11,655 nt of DNA from Gammaproteobacteria bacterium (GTDB taxonomy: Bacteria; Pseudomonadota; Gammaproteobacteria; J113). The stretch covers positions 1 through 11,655 of the forward strand of contig RFJX01000202.1 of assembly GCA_003694425.1 (NCBI GenBank), read 5' to 3'. A program made the position numbers and the translations under genes. Below are positions 1-5,962 of the stretch, one piece after another (the stretch's first letter is position 1; every line of letters starts with the position of its first letter). The notes below the pieces were generated by a model. That model was not told the DNA's origin and ran no database searches. It was given only the letters and a program-made list of their open reading frames with translations.

Positions 1-432
1 GCGCTGGCGCAGCGGCAGTTCGCCGATGGCCCGCTCCAGCACCTCCATCGCCCGCCCCCGGGCCAGGCGCTGCTCGGGACCGTCCGTCCGCGGATCGGGG
101 CTGGCCTGGATCGGGTCCTCCCGCTCCTCATCGTCCCTGTCCCTTCGGCCGAACCATCCGTGCACCTTCTGCCGCACCGCGCGGCGACGGTGCCAGTCGG
201 TGATCCGCCGCTGCAGGATGCGCTGGAACAGCGGCCCCCATTCCGCCTCGGGCCGCTTCGCGTAGCGGCGCACCAGCGCCAGCATGGCGTCCTGGACGAT
301 GTCCAGAGCCGCCTCCCGATCCCCCGTGGCCAGGTGCGCCATGCGGAAGGCCCGGCGCTCCTCCCCGGCCAGGAAACGGTCCATGCGCGCCTTCAGTTCC
401 AGTTCTGCTCTCCCGTCCGCCACCCGGGCCAT
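1..432 (-). CDS. ECF-family RNA polymerase sigma factor (3' end beyond window)
   Basis: This is an alternative sigma factor of the extracytoplasmic-function class, which would direct RNA polymerase to a small promoter set. The frame is open to base 1, so the C-terminus is missing. Region 2 is clear: an ERRAFRMAHLATGD segment, then DIVQDAML, then WGPLFQRILQRRITDWHRRR, which matches the promoter-melting and -10-recognition helices. A charged linker rich in Asp, Glu and Arg follows. Region 4 starts at AMEVLERAIGELPLRQR and is cut by the edge. Three in-frame ATGs are possible: 471 (no Shine-Dalgarno), 432, and 384 (preceded by GAAGG at 5 nt). I give 432 as a compromise; 384 has the best ribosome site. 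The gene lies downstream of the hendecad-repeat gene on the same strand, with a strong hairpin between them. No anti-sigma gene is visible; one could lie beyond the left edge. Family assignment is confident, the regulon unknown. Confidence 0.85.
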   Translation of the reverse strand, partial: MARVADGRAELELKARMDRFLAGEERRAFRMAHLATGDREAALDIVQDAMLALVRRYAKRPEAEWGPLFQRILQRRITDWHRRRAVRQKVHGWFGRRDRDDEEREDPIQASPDPRTDGPEQRLARGRAMEVLERAIGELPLRQR

Positions 433-489
433 GGCCCCGGCATGGCAGGCTCTCAGTCCGACGGTCCCCATTATGGATGAATACCGGCA

Positions 490-517
490 GTGGCCGGAGG
501 GCTCGCCCGCCGGCCAC
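490..517 (-). terminator. Strong hairpin between repeat-protein gene and sigma gene (attenuator or terminator candidate)
   Basis: GTGGCCGG at 490-497 pairs perfectly with CCGGCCAC at 510-517. After one A-G mismatch the stem continues with GGG/CCC around a CTCG tetraloop. The hairpin sits 11 bp past the stop of the repeat-protein gene and upstream of every candidate sigma start. The following minus-strand bases are not T-rich, so it is not a canonical intrinsic terminator. It could lower read-through, or be an mRNA 3'-end or processing element separating expression of the two genes. Confidence 0.45.
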
Positions 518-527
518 CCCGGCCCAC

Positions 528-1070
528 TCATCTCGCGCCTGCCCGGCGGGCATGCTCGTGACGGCCATGCCGGCGGTGATGGGCGTGGCGGCGGGATGCC
601 CCGTCATGCGCCCGGTCGTAGCGCCGTTCCAGCCGTTCGCCCCGGTGGTCCAGGCGGCGGTCGATCCGCTCCCCCTTGCGATCGAGGCGGCGGTCGATGC
701 GGTCGCCCTTGCGGTCCAGACGCCGGTCGACGCGGTCACCCTTGCGGTCCAGGCGGCGGTCGATGACGTCGCCCTTGTGCTCGAGATGTTCGGCGGCCTT
801 CTCATGGCCGGCCTCGCGCAGGCGGTCCGCCTTCTGGTCCAGATGCTCCTCGATGACGTCGCCGCGGTGGTCCAGCCGCTCCTCGATGCGGTCACCCTTG
901 CGGTCCAGACGGCGGTCGATTACGTCGCCACGGTGGTCCAGCCGCTTCTCGATCACATCGCCGCGATGGTCCAGGCGTCGCTCCACCGCGTCACCGGGAT
1001 CGGCCTGGGCGCCGGCCAGCAGCAGGGGATTGAGCAGGATCGCCGCAACCAGGGTTCGTCTGATCTCCAT
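528..1070 (-). CDS. Secreted hendecad (11-residue) repeat protein, function unknown
   Basis: A 180-residue protein that I cannot assign to a named family. The start at 1070 is chosen because GGAGGAG lies 6-7 nt upstream and a signal peptide follows directly: MEIRR, a hydrophobic core at residues 7-20, and a likely cut after A21-Q22-A23. From residue 32 the protein is tandem 11-mers of consensus RLDxKGDxIDR (or RLDHRGDVIEx): five units at 32-86, an 8-residue interruption AGHEKAAE at 87-94, then five more at 95-149 and a degenerate one at 150-160. The last 20 residues are His/Arg-rich, with six His. An 11-residue period gives three helical turns, so a long charged helix or hendecad coiled coil in the periplasm is expected. 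Such 11-mers recall LEA group 3 proteins and apolipoproteins in geometry only. The ECF sigma gene follows on the same strand. Expression and export are inferred. Confidence 0.8.
   Translation of the reverse strand: MEIRRTLVAAILLNPLLLAGAQADPGDAVERRLDHRGDVIEKRLDHRGDVIDRRLDRKGDRIEERLDHRGDVIEEHLDQKADRLREAGHEKAAEHLEHKGDVIDRRLDRKGDRVDRRLDRKGDRIDRRLDRKGERIDRRLDHRGERLERRYDRAHDGASRRHAHHRRHGRHEHARRAGAR
624..977 (-). repeat. 33-bp tandem repeats encoding ten 11-residue units in two blocks of five
   Basis: Within the secreted repeat protein the coding DNA is a degenerate 33-bp tandem array: block one at 813-977, block two at 624-788, with a 24-bp (8-codon) interruption at 789-812. Each unit encodes R/H-L-D/E-x-K/R-G/A-D/E-x-I/V/L-D/E/R-x. 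Block two is the more uniform: three consecutive units share RLDRKG. That suggests recent duplication or slippage there. Confidence 0.85.
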
Positions 1071-1122
1071 CGTCGTTCTCCTCCGTTTCTGGTGGGTGGG
1101 TCGTGCAACCTCTACCCACTGC

Positions 1123-1146
1123 AACGCGCGGACCCCTGCGCGGTTG
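1123..1146 (-). promoter_or_regulatory. Candidate ECF-type promoter of the repeat-protein gene
   Basis: On the minus strand GTCAAC (AAC at 1145-1143) is followed after exactly 16 bases by CGTT (1126-1123), the AAC-N16-CGTT architecture typical of ECF promoters. A transcript would begin near 1117, about 47 nt before the ATG at 1070. In GC-rich DNA this short pattern can arise by chance, so it is only a candidate. It is notable because an ECF sigma gene lies two genes along on the same strand. Confidence 0.35.
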
Positions 1147-1172
1147 ACACGACGACGAAACCTGGCGGCCCT

Positions 1173-1661
1173 TCAGACGAAGCGGCCCCGCCGCGTCCCG
1201 GCCAGCGCCCGGTCCAGGCCGGCGCCGGCCAGTTCGATGGCCCAGCCGAGCAGGCCGCTGCCGATGACCACCCGCTCCGGGGTGAAGATCGACTCGTCGG
1301 CTAGCACGGTCACCGATTCCGGCAGCGCCAGCGGCGGGACCGCGCCGACCGGGTAGCCGGTCACCTCCAGCACCTGTTCCGGAGTGGCCATGGTCAGGCG
1401 CCGCTCGCCCAGGGCCCTGCGCAGGGCGGCCCAGTCGACGCGGGCAGTAGCCGGTGCCGCCAACAAGATGAAGCCGCCGCTACCGGCGCGGAACAGCAGG
1501 CTGCGCACGATCTGGGCGGGCGTCATGCCCCGTGACGTCATCAGGTCCTCCAGGGAGCGGATCGGCTTGCGCTCGGGATCGAGCGGGATCCCGATCCACT
1601 CGAAGGGAATGCCGATCGCTTCCAGCCGCGCGCTGACGGGGGAGGTGAGGTTCGTGGTCAT
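1173..1661 (-). CDS. YbaK/EbsC-family aminoacyl-tRNA deacylase-like protein
   Basis: A 162-residue, single-domain protein of the YbaK/ProRS-associated (INS-like) editing family. Members hydrolyse wrongly charged tRNAs such as Cys-tRNA(Pro) in trans, in the cytoplasm. Visible hallmarks are SRGMTPAQIVRSLLF at 43-57, the hydrophobic strand GGFILLAAP at 62-70, RLTMATPEQVLEVTGYPVGAVPPLALP at 88-114, and the C-terminal strand-helix VVIGSGLLGWAIELAG. GYPVGAVPP matches the GxxxGxxxP-type loop of the family. The start at 1661 has GGAGG about 7 nt upstream. The position of the conserved catalytic lysine (V-A-K-T/S-L in YbaK) carries Arg53 here. That may mark a subfamily with altered substrate or mechanism. 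The DUF364 gene lies 57 bp upstream on the same strand; I see no functional link. Family is confident, tRNA specificity unknown. Confidence 0.88.
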   Translation of the reverse strand: MTTNLTSPVSARLEAIGIPFEWIGIPLDPERKPIRSLEDLMTSRGMTPAQIVRSLLFRAGSGGFILLAAPATARVDWAALRRALGERRLTMATPEQVLEVTGYPVGAVPPLALPESVTVLADESIFTPERVVIGSGLLGWAIELAGAGLDRALAGTRRGRFV

Positions 1662-1718
1662 CGCGGGCCTCCGGATGAAGCGAATCGAGATGGATTGTAC
1701 GCCGCATCCCCCGCCGCC

Positions 1719-2546
1719 TCAGGCGAGCAGCGCCCCGAGCCCGGGATATTCGTCGCGGTGGATGAGGGTCTTGCGCGCCGCCTCCCCCAGCGGCTCGTCG
1801 GACCGCAGCCGCTCCATGGCCAGCGGCGCGTCCTCGATCCAGGTCCCGCCGATGGCGGTGACCCCGCGGGCGAAGAGGCTGTCCGGGACGAAGCCGGCGG
1901 TCGGACCCACCATCACCACCACCTCGGCCCGGCCGAGCTGCGCCAGGATTTCCCCGGCGGTGCCGTTGAGCAGGATGGTGGCGGTGGTGAGCACCTTGTT
2001 GCAGTCGCGCAGGCGGGTGGGGTCGGACGTCACCTCGAATCCGTGCTCCTGTTCGAGGAAGCGCGGCTTCTTCTCGATCACCGTCAGGCGCACCCCGCTG
2101 CCGGCCAGGCGCCCGATCAGCGGGGGGAAGAAGCCGACCATGCCAAGGTGGTCGCCCGGGCGCAGCTGCAGCGCGCCGAAGGAGTCGGGGGCGTCGGGCG
2201 GCCGGTAGCCGGCCCGGCCGAAGGCGCTGGCGGTCACCGCGTTGACCGCGGCCATGGCCAGGGAGCGCACCGCCTCGTCCCGCTCGGGCAGGCGGCCGGC
2301 CAGCGCCAGGGGATCGGTGCCGACGAGGGTCTCCACCGGATAGCGCTCATCCATCCCCTGCTGCCCCTCGCCCAGCCAGGCGTAGTAGAGCCCGGCGCTG
2401 CCATCTTCCAGCGTGATCATCCCGAACTCTGTATGGCGCAGGGCATGAGGTTGAGGCTCAGGCAGATAGACACTGCGGATCGGGGGTGGCGGGAAGCGCC
2501 GGGACAGGCGCCCGAGGTCGGACAGCAGTTCTTCCTCGATGGTCAT
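1719..2546 (-). CDS. DUF4213/DUF364 domain protein (putative heavy-metal chelation family)
   Basis: A 275-residue cytoplasmic protein with no signal peptide. Residues 1 to about 100 fit the DUF4213 (enolase-N-like) half, ending in a helix RSLAMAAVNAVTASAF. Residues 130-260 fit the Rossmann-like DUF364 half: GDHLGMVGFFPPLIGRL at 131-147, LTVIEKKPRF at 154-163, LLNGTAGEIL at 192-201, VVMVGPTAGFVPD at 210-222 and AIGGTWIED at 231-239. The family is often tied to metal chelation or metal-cofactor handling by context and structure, but no reaction is established. The start at 2546 has GGAGGAGG directly upstream; longer readings would run through the spacer and antisense to the transferase gene. 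It is divergent from the YfcG-type gene across a 120-bp spacer holding a palindrome. Family assignment is confident; no metal-transport or cofactor genes are nearby to suggest a substrate. Confidence 0.85.
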   Translation of the reverse strand: MTIEEELLSDLGRLSRRFPPPPIRSVYLPEPQPHALRHTEFGMITLEDGSAGLYYAWLGEGQQGMDERYPVETLVGTDPLALAGRLPERDEAVRSLAMAAVNAVTASAFGRAGYRPPDAPDSFGALQLRPGDHLGMVGFFPPLIGRLAGSGVRLTVIEKKPRFLEQEHGFEVTSDPTRLRDCNKVLTTATILLNGTAGEILAQLGRAEVVVMVGPTAGFVPDSLFARGVTAIGGTWIEDAPLAMERLRSDEPLGEAARKTLIHRDEYPGLGALLA

Positions 2547-2615
2547 CACCCTCCTCCCATGGTTGCGGCAAGGCCCGACCGGGCCGTCACGGCGGGCAGC
2601 GGGCGCTTGCCGGCA

Positions 2616-2629
2616 CCGCAACGTTGCGG
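2616..2629. promoter_or_regulatory. 14-bp perfect palindrome, operator candidate in divergent promoter
   Basis: CCGCAACGTTGCGG reads identically on both strands. It lies between the start codons of the DUF364 gene (2546, minus) and the YfcG-type gene (2667, plus). The half-site GTTGCGG recurs alone at 2562-2568, so three half-sites occupy this 120-bp spacer. A nearby short hairpin GGCCC-GACC-GGGCC is at 2572-2585. The dimeric regulator that would bind is not identifiable from sequence. Confidence 0.45.
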
Positions 2630-2666
2630 GCATCCTGTCGACCGGGCCATCCCCGCGAGGCACCCC

Positions 2667-3365
2667 ATGATCGACCTCTATACCTGGCCGACACCCAACG
2701 GCCAGAAGCTGCACATCATGATCGAGGAGACCGGGCTGCCCTGCCGGCTGCACCCGGTGGACATCACCGCCGGCGAGCAATTCGCGCCGGAGTTCCTCGC
2801 CATCAGCCCCAACAACAAAATCCCCGCCATGATCGACCAGGACGGGCCGGACGGCAAACCCCTGGCACTGTTCGAATCGGGCGCCATGCTCATCTACCTG
2901 GCGGAGAAGAGCGGCCGCCTGCTCCCCTGCGACCCCCGTCCCCGCATGCAGGTCCTGCAGTGGCTGATGTTCCAGATGGCCAGCGTGGGGCCGATGCTCG
3001 GACAGGCCAACTACTTCCGCAAGTACGCCCCGGAGCCGGTCCCCGCCGCCATCGAGCGCTACACCCGCGAGGCGGGCCGGCTCTATGGCGTGATCGACCG
3101 GCGCCTGGGGGAAAGCGCGTACCTCGGCGGCGGGCACTACAGCATCGCCGACATCGCCACCCTGCCCTGGGTGCTGAACCCGGAGGAGCAGGGCGTAGAC
3201 CCGGCGGGGCTGGGGCACTACCGCCGCTGGCGCGATCTCCTGCTCGAGCGCCCCGCCGTGCAGCGCGGCCTGGCGGTGCTCGCCGACCGGCAGCGCGATC
3301 CGGCCGACGCCACCGCCCGCGCGGTGCTGTTCGGGGACCAGCAGTACCGCCAGGGGCGGAGCTGA
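2667..3365 (+). CDS. yfcG: YfcG-type glutathione S-transferase (disulfide-bond oxidoreductase, nu class)
   Basis: A 232-residue cytosolic glutathione transferase of the YfcG/nu class. E. coli YfcG is a glutathione-dependent disulfide reductase with little classic transferase activity. The thioredoxin-like N-domain starts MIDLYTWPTPNG, with Thr9 and Asn11 at the positions that contact glutathione in YfcG and no catalytic Cys or Tyr. NNKIPAM at 49-55 carries the cis-Pro53, and FESGAMLIYLAEK at 69-81 the Glu70-Ser71 pair that binds the gamma-glutamyl group. The helical C-domain includes LQWLMFQMASVGPMLGQ at 97-113 and YSIADIATLPWV at 158-169 with the conserved Asp162. A tail of about 20 residues beyond E. 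coli YfcG ends AVLFGDQQYRQG. The start has GAGG 6 nt upstream. It may share regulation with the divergent DUF364 gene through the palindrome at 2616-2629. Family very confident, substrate unknown. Confidence 0.93.
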   Translation: MIDLYTWPTPNGQKLHIMIEETGLPCRLHPVDITAGEQFAPEFLAISPNNKIPAMIDQDGPDGKPLALFESGAMLIYLAEKSGRLLPCDPRPRMQVLQWLMFQMASVGPMLGQANYFRKYAPEPVPAAIERYTREAGRLYGVIDRRLGESAYLGGGHYSIADIATLPWVLNPEEQGVDPAGLGHYRRWRDLLLERPAVQRGLAVLADRQRDPADATARAVLFGDQQYRQGRS

Positions 3366-3458
3366 CCCCAGTCACCCGCCGGAGCGAAGGTCGACCCACG
3401 GCCCCGGGAAGGACATGGGTGTATGATGGGATGAAGCCAGCACCCGCGAGCGCCCCGG

Positions 3459-5201
3459 ATGGCCCGCAGCTCCCAGACAGAAGGCGACGGCCCCCGGATC
3501 GCGCAGGAACAGATCCGGGTCCTCTATCGTCACTACCCCCTGCTGCTGCTGGTCAACACCCTGTTGCTGCTGGCGATGATGCTCGTCTTCCGCGAACGGG
3601 CCGGCAGCCTGCCCCTCGGCGCGTGGGCCGCCCTGTTCACGCTGGTGCTGGGGATGCGCCACCTCAGTTACCGCGGCTTCTGCCGCGGGAACGGTACGCC
3701 GGCGGCCGTCTGGGGCAGGCGCTTCATCGCCTGGACGGCGCTCACCGGGCTGTTCTGGGGCCTGGGCGCGGCCTGGCTCCATGGCCCCTCCGCGGCGGAG
3801 GAGCGCTATTTCATCCTGTTCGTCCTGATGGGGCTGGGCGCGGGCGCCTTCACCTCGCTGACGGCATGGCTGCCGGCCTTCCTCGCCTTCGTCGTCCCCG
3901 CCATCGCCCCCCTGGCGCTGGTCCTCCTGTTCACGCACGGTGGCCAGGACCGGGTCCTTGGCGCCATCTGCCTGATCTACATCGCCGGCCTGGGCTTCTT
4001 CGGCAGGAACCTCAGCGCCGTGCTCCGGGAATCCCTCGAACTGCGTTTCCGGAACCTCTCGCTGGTCGGGGAGCTTCGCTACCAGAAGGCGCAGGCGGAG
4101 AGGGCCAACCGCAACAAGAGCCGCTTCCTCAGCGCAGCCAGCCACGACCTGCGCCAGCCCCTGCACGCCCTCTCCCTGTTCATCGAATCACTGCGCAACG
4201 CCAATCGACAGCCGGAGCTGGAGCCGACCCTGCGCAACGCCGAGGCGTCCGCCGCGGGCCTGCGTGACCTGTTCAACCGCCTGCTGGACATCTCCCGTCT
4301 GGATGCCGGGGCCCTCAAGCCGGCGATCGCCGATTTCCATCTGCAGCCGCTCTTCCGGCGCCTCGATCTCGATTGCCGGCCGATGGCGGCGGAGCGCGGC
4401 CTGTCCCTGGAGATCGCCGAAGGGGATCACTGGGTCCGCAGCGACCCGCTGCTGCTGGAGCAGATCCTGCGCAACCTGCTCGGGAACGCCCTGCGCTATA
4501 CCACCGAGGGGCGGGTCTCGCTCCGGTCCCTGGAAGGGCCGGAAGGCATCGTGCTGGAGGTCGCCGATACCGGCTGCGGGATCCCGGCCGAGCGCCAGAA
4601 GGAGATCTTCGGGGAGTTCGTCAAGCTGGACGCCGGGGCCGGGGACGGCAGGGCAGGCCTGGGACTGGGGCTCGCGATCGTCGAGCGCATGGCCAACCTG
4701 CTGGGCCACCCGCTGCAGCTGGTCTCGACCCCGGGCAGGGGTTCGGTCTTTTCCCTCACCGTGCCCCCGGGCAGGGCCGGAGCCGGCTCCGCCCCGCAGA
4801 CCACTGCCGGACCGGGGCACGAGCTCGCGGGCCTGCGCATCCTGGTGGTGGAAGACGATCCCGAGGTGGCCGAGGCCACCGCCACCCTGCTGCGGGGCTG
4901 GGGCTGTATTCCCGGGATCGCCGATTCGGCGGACCATGCCGTCGCCGCCTGCACGGAAGACGGGGCGCCCGATCTGATCCTCAGCGACCACCGGCTGCAG
5001 GGAGCGGCCAGCGGGGTGGAGGTGGTGCTCGAGGCCCGCAGGCGCCTGCGGCGGGACCTGCCAGCGGCCATCATCACCGGAGACACCGATCCGGCGGTGG
5101 TCCCGGAGGTGAAGGCCGCCGGCCTGCCGCTGCTGCGCAAGCCGGTGCAGCCGGCGGCGCTGCGCGCGCTGGTGCGCAACCTCACTCGTCGTTACGGATG
5201 A
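3459..5201 (+). CDS. Membrane hybrid sensor histidine kinase with C-terminal receiver
   Basis: A 580-residue inner-membrane sensor kinase. Six likely membrane helices occupy residues 27-44, 53-69, 89-108, 117-134, 137-158 and 166-185, with no large periplasmic loop, so the cue is probably membrane- or envelope-derived. A helical linker leads to the dimerisation domain SRFLSAASHDLRQPLHALSL, with phosphoacceptor His229. The ATPase part shows the N box around Asn343, the G1 box ADTGCGIP at 369-376 and the G2 box GLGLGLAIV at 400-408. A receiver follows at 459-575: acidic Asp466/Asp467, phosphoacceptor Asp510 in LILSDHRL, Thr540 and Lys561. The protein stops after the receiver, with no output domain. 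Nearer upstream ATGs in frame meet a stop, so 3459 stands, with only a weak GCGAG ribosome site. The weak TATGAT at 3422-3427 may be a -10. The likely partner is the convergent NarL-type regulator overlapping its last 20 bp. Confidence 0.95.
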   Translation: MARSSQTEGDGPRIAQEQIRVLYRHYPLLLLVNTLLLLAMMLVFRERAGSLPLGAWAALFTLVLGMRHLSYRGFCRGNGTPAAVWGRRFIAWTALTGLFWGLGAAWLHGPSAAEERYFILFVLMGLGAGAFTSLTAWLPAFLAFVVPAIAPLALVLLFTHGGQDRVLGAICLIYIAGLGFFGRNLSAVLRESLELRFRNLSLVGELRYQKAQAERANRNKSRFLSAASHDLRQPLHALSLFIESLRNANRQPELEPTLRNAEASAAGLRDLFNRLLDISRLDAGALKPAIADFHLQPLFRRLDLDCRPMAAERGLSLEIAEGDHWVRSDPLLLEQILRNLLGNALRYTTEGRVSLRSLEGPEGIVLEVADTGCGIPAERQKEIFGEFVKLDAGAGDGRAGLGLGLAIVERMANLLGHPLQLVSTPGRGSVFSLTVPPGRAGAGSAPQTTAGPGHELAGLRILVVEDDPEVAEATATLLRGWGCIPGIADSADHAVAACTEDGAPDLILSDHRLQGAASGVEVVLEARRRLRRDLPAAIITGDTDPAVVPEVKAAGLPLLRKPVQPAALRALVRNLTRRYG

Positions 5202-5829
5202 GGACGGACCCGGCGCCGGCGACCAGCGCCGCCTGGGTACGGCTCTCCACCCCGAGGATGCGAAAGACCGCCCCCAAGTGGGACTTCACCGTCTTCTCCG
5301 CGATCCCCAGTTTCCGGGCGATCACCTTGTTCGAGTGGCCGGCGATCACCAGCTGCAGGATCTCGTGCTGGCGCCGGGTCATCTCGACCGGCCCCTCCCG
5401 CGGCGCCGGCCCGGGCGGAGCCGGATGTTCTCCCAGCCCCACCAGGTCCGGGGGAACATACAGCCCGCCGGCCAGCACCAGCCGGATCGCCCCCAGCAGG
5501 ACCTGCGAGGGGGAGGTCTTGGGGATGTAACCCAGGGCGCCCGCGTCGAGCACCATCTGCATGTGCAGGGGGTCGAGCGAACCGGACAGGATCAGGACCG
5601 GCAGGGCGGGATGGTCCTCCAGCAGGGCGCGCAGCCCCCGCATCTGGTCGAAGCCCGGCATGTCGAGATCGAGGATGGCGAGGTCCGGGGCCCCCTCCTC
5701 CTCCAGCAGCTCGCGCACCCGGTCGTAGCTGTCCGCCTCCAGTACCCGGACCTCGTCCGCCAGCTGCTGGAGCAGCGCGCTGAGTCCGGTGCGGAACAGG
5801 GCATGGTCATCGGCAATCAGCACCCTCAT
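5182..5829 (-). CDS. NarL/FixJ (LuxR-type) two-component response regulator
   Basis: A 215-residue DNA-binding response regulator. The receiver begins MRVLIADDHALFR with acidic Asp8/Asp9, phosphoacceptor Asp54 in LAILDLDMPG, Ser82 in LILSG and Lys104 in YIPKTSP. A Pro/Gly-rich linker at 132-148 leads to a LuxR-type helix-turn-helix at about 150-205, whose recognition part is SNKVIARKLGIAEKTVKSHLGAVFRILGV. The start at 5829 is chosen because GGAGG lies 7 nt upstream and the receiver begins exactly there. An in-frame extension to 5883 would add residues unlike any receiver. The gene converges on the hybrid kinase, with a 20-bp overlap of coding ends, and diverges from the giant surface-protein gene. 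It probably receives phosphate from the kinase and binds dyads at 5896-5961. A sigma-70-like promoter upstream reads TTGGTA-N16-TATATT. Regulator class is very confident; partner and target are inferred. Confidence 0.95.
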   Translation of the reverse strand: MRVLIADDHALFRTGLSALLQQLADEVRVLEADSYDRVRELLEEEGAPDLAILDLDMPGFDQMRGLRALLEDHPALPVLILSGSLDPLHMQMVLDAGALGYIPKTSPSQVLLGAIRLVLAGGLYVPPDLVGLGEHPAPPGPAPREGPVEMTRRQHEILQLVIAGHSNKVIARKLGIAEKTVKSHLGAVFRILGVESRTQAALVAGAGSVLIRNDE

Positions 5830-5895
5830 GTCCAGGCCTCCGCATCCATACCGCGCATTCCCGCTCTCCGTGAAGACCGCCACCCGACCGCCGGG

Positions 5896-5913
5896 GTCCT
5901 AGGACTTCAGTCC
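5896..5913. promoter_or_regulatory. Two overlapping dyads, candidate response-regulator site
   Basis: GTCCTAGGAC at 5896-5905 is a perfect 10-bp palindrome. Overlapping it, GGACT-TC-AGTCC at 5902-5913 is a second dyad, giving three alternating GTCC/GGAC half-sites in 18 bp. It lies between the divergent regulator and surface-protein genes, at the predicted transcription start of the former and about 90-107 bp before the latter's ATG. NarL-type regulators often bind such paired half-sites; the actual binder is unproven. Confidence 0.45.
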
Positions 5914-5941
5914 AATATACAGCAGGGCGCCAGTGTACCAA
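5914..5941 (-). promoter_or_regulatory. Sigma-70-like promoter of the response regulator gene
   Basis: On the minus strand TTGGTA (5941-5936) and TATATT (5919-5914) are separated by 16 bp, matching TTGACA/TATAAT at 4/6 and 5/6. The predicted start is near 5907, giving a leader of about 77 nt before the regulator ATG. The dyad GGACT-TC-AGTCC lies across the predicted start. The dyad CTGTGAG/CTCACAG abuts the -35, centred near -45, the usual place for an activator. Confidence 0.5.
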
Positions 5942-5942
5942 G

Positions 5943-5961
5943 CTGTGAGTCATGCTCACAG
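5943..5961. promoter_or_regulatory. Inverted repeat CTGTGAG-N5-CTCACAG, operator candidate
   Basis: Two perfect 7-bp arms, CTGTGAG at 5943-5949 and CTCACAG at 5955-5961, flank TCATG. The core TGTGA/TCACA resembles a CRP/FNR-family site, but the spacing between these pentamers is 7 rather than the 6 of CRP, so canonical CRP binding is doubtful. It directly abuts the -35 of the regulator promoter and is 41 bp upstream of the surface-protein ATG. Confidence 0.45.
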
Positions 5962-5962
5962 A

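Noticed and set aside
624..977. CRISPR array or noncoding tandem repeat
   Set aside because: The 33-bp period is a multiple of three, has no unique spacers, and encodes a consistent amino-acid repeat in a gene with its own ribosome site and signal peptide.
1144..1149. Perfect TTGACA on the plus strand
   Set aside because: No -10 at 16-18 bp, and no plus-strand gene follows until 2667. The same bases on the other strand form part of the ECF-type candidate.
477..1304. Plus-strand open frame with repeated AVQ/AVD units opposite the hendecad gene
   Set aside because: It is the complement of the 33-bp repeats. It has no ribosome site, no signal and no plausible start, while the minus frame has a GGAGGAG site and a signal peptide.
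2547..3218. Minus-strand extension of the DUF364 frame through the spacer and antisense to the glutathione transferase
   Set aside because: The strong ribosome site and family N-terminus place the start at 2546. The extension has no recognisable domain and overlaps a clear plus-strand gene.
2486..4267. 593-codon plus-strand open frame spanning the transferase and the kinase
   Set aside because: Out-of-frame Arg/Pro/Ala-rich reading across two well-identified genes, with no domain of its own.
5943..5961. Canonical CRP binding site
   Set aside because: TGTGA and TCACA are present but separated by 7 bases instead of 6. Retained only as a generic inverted-repeat operator candidate.
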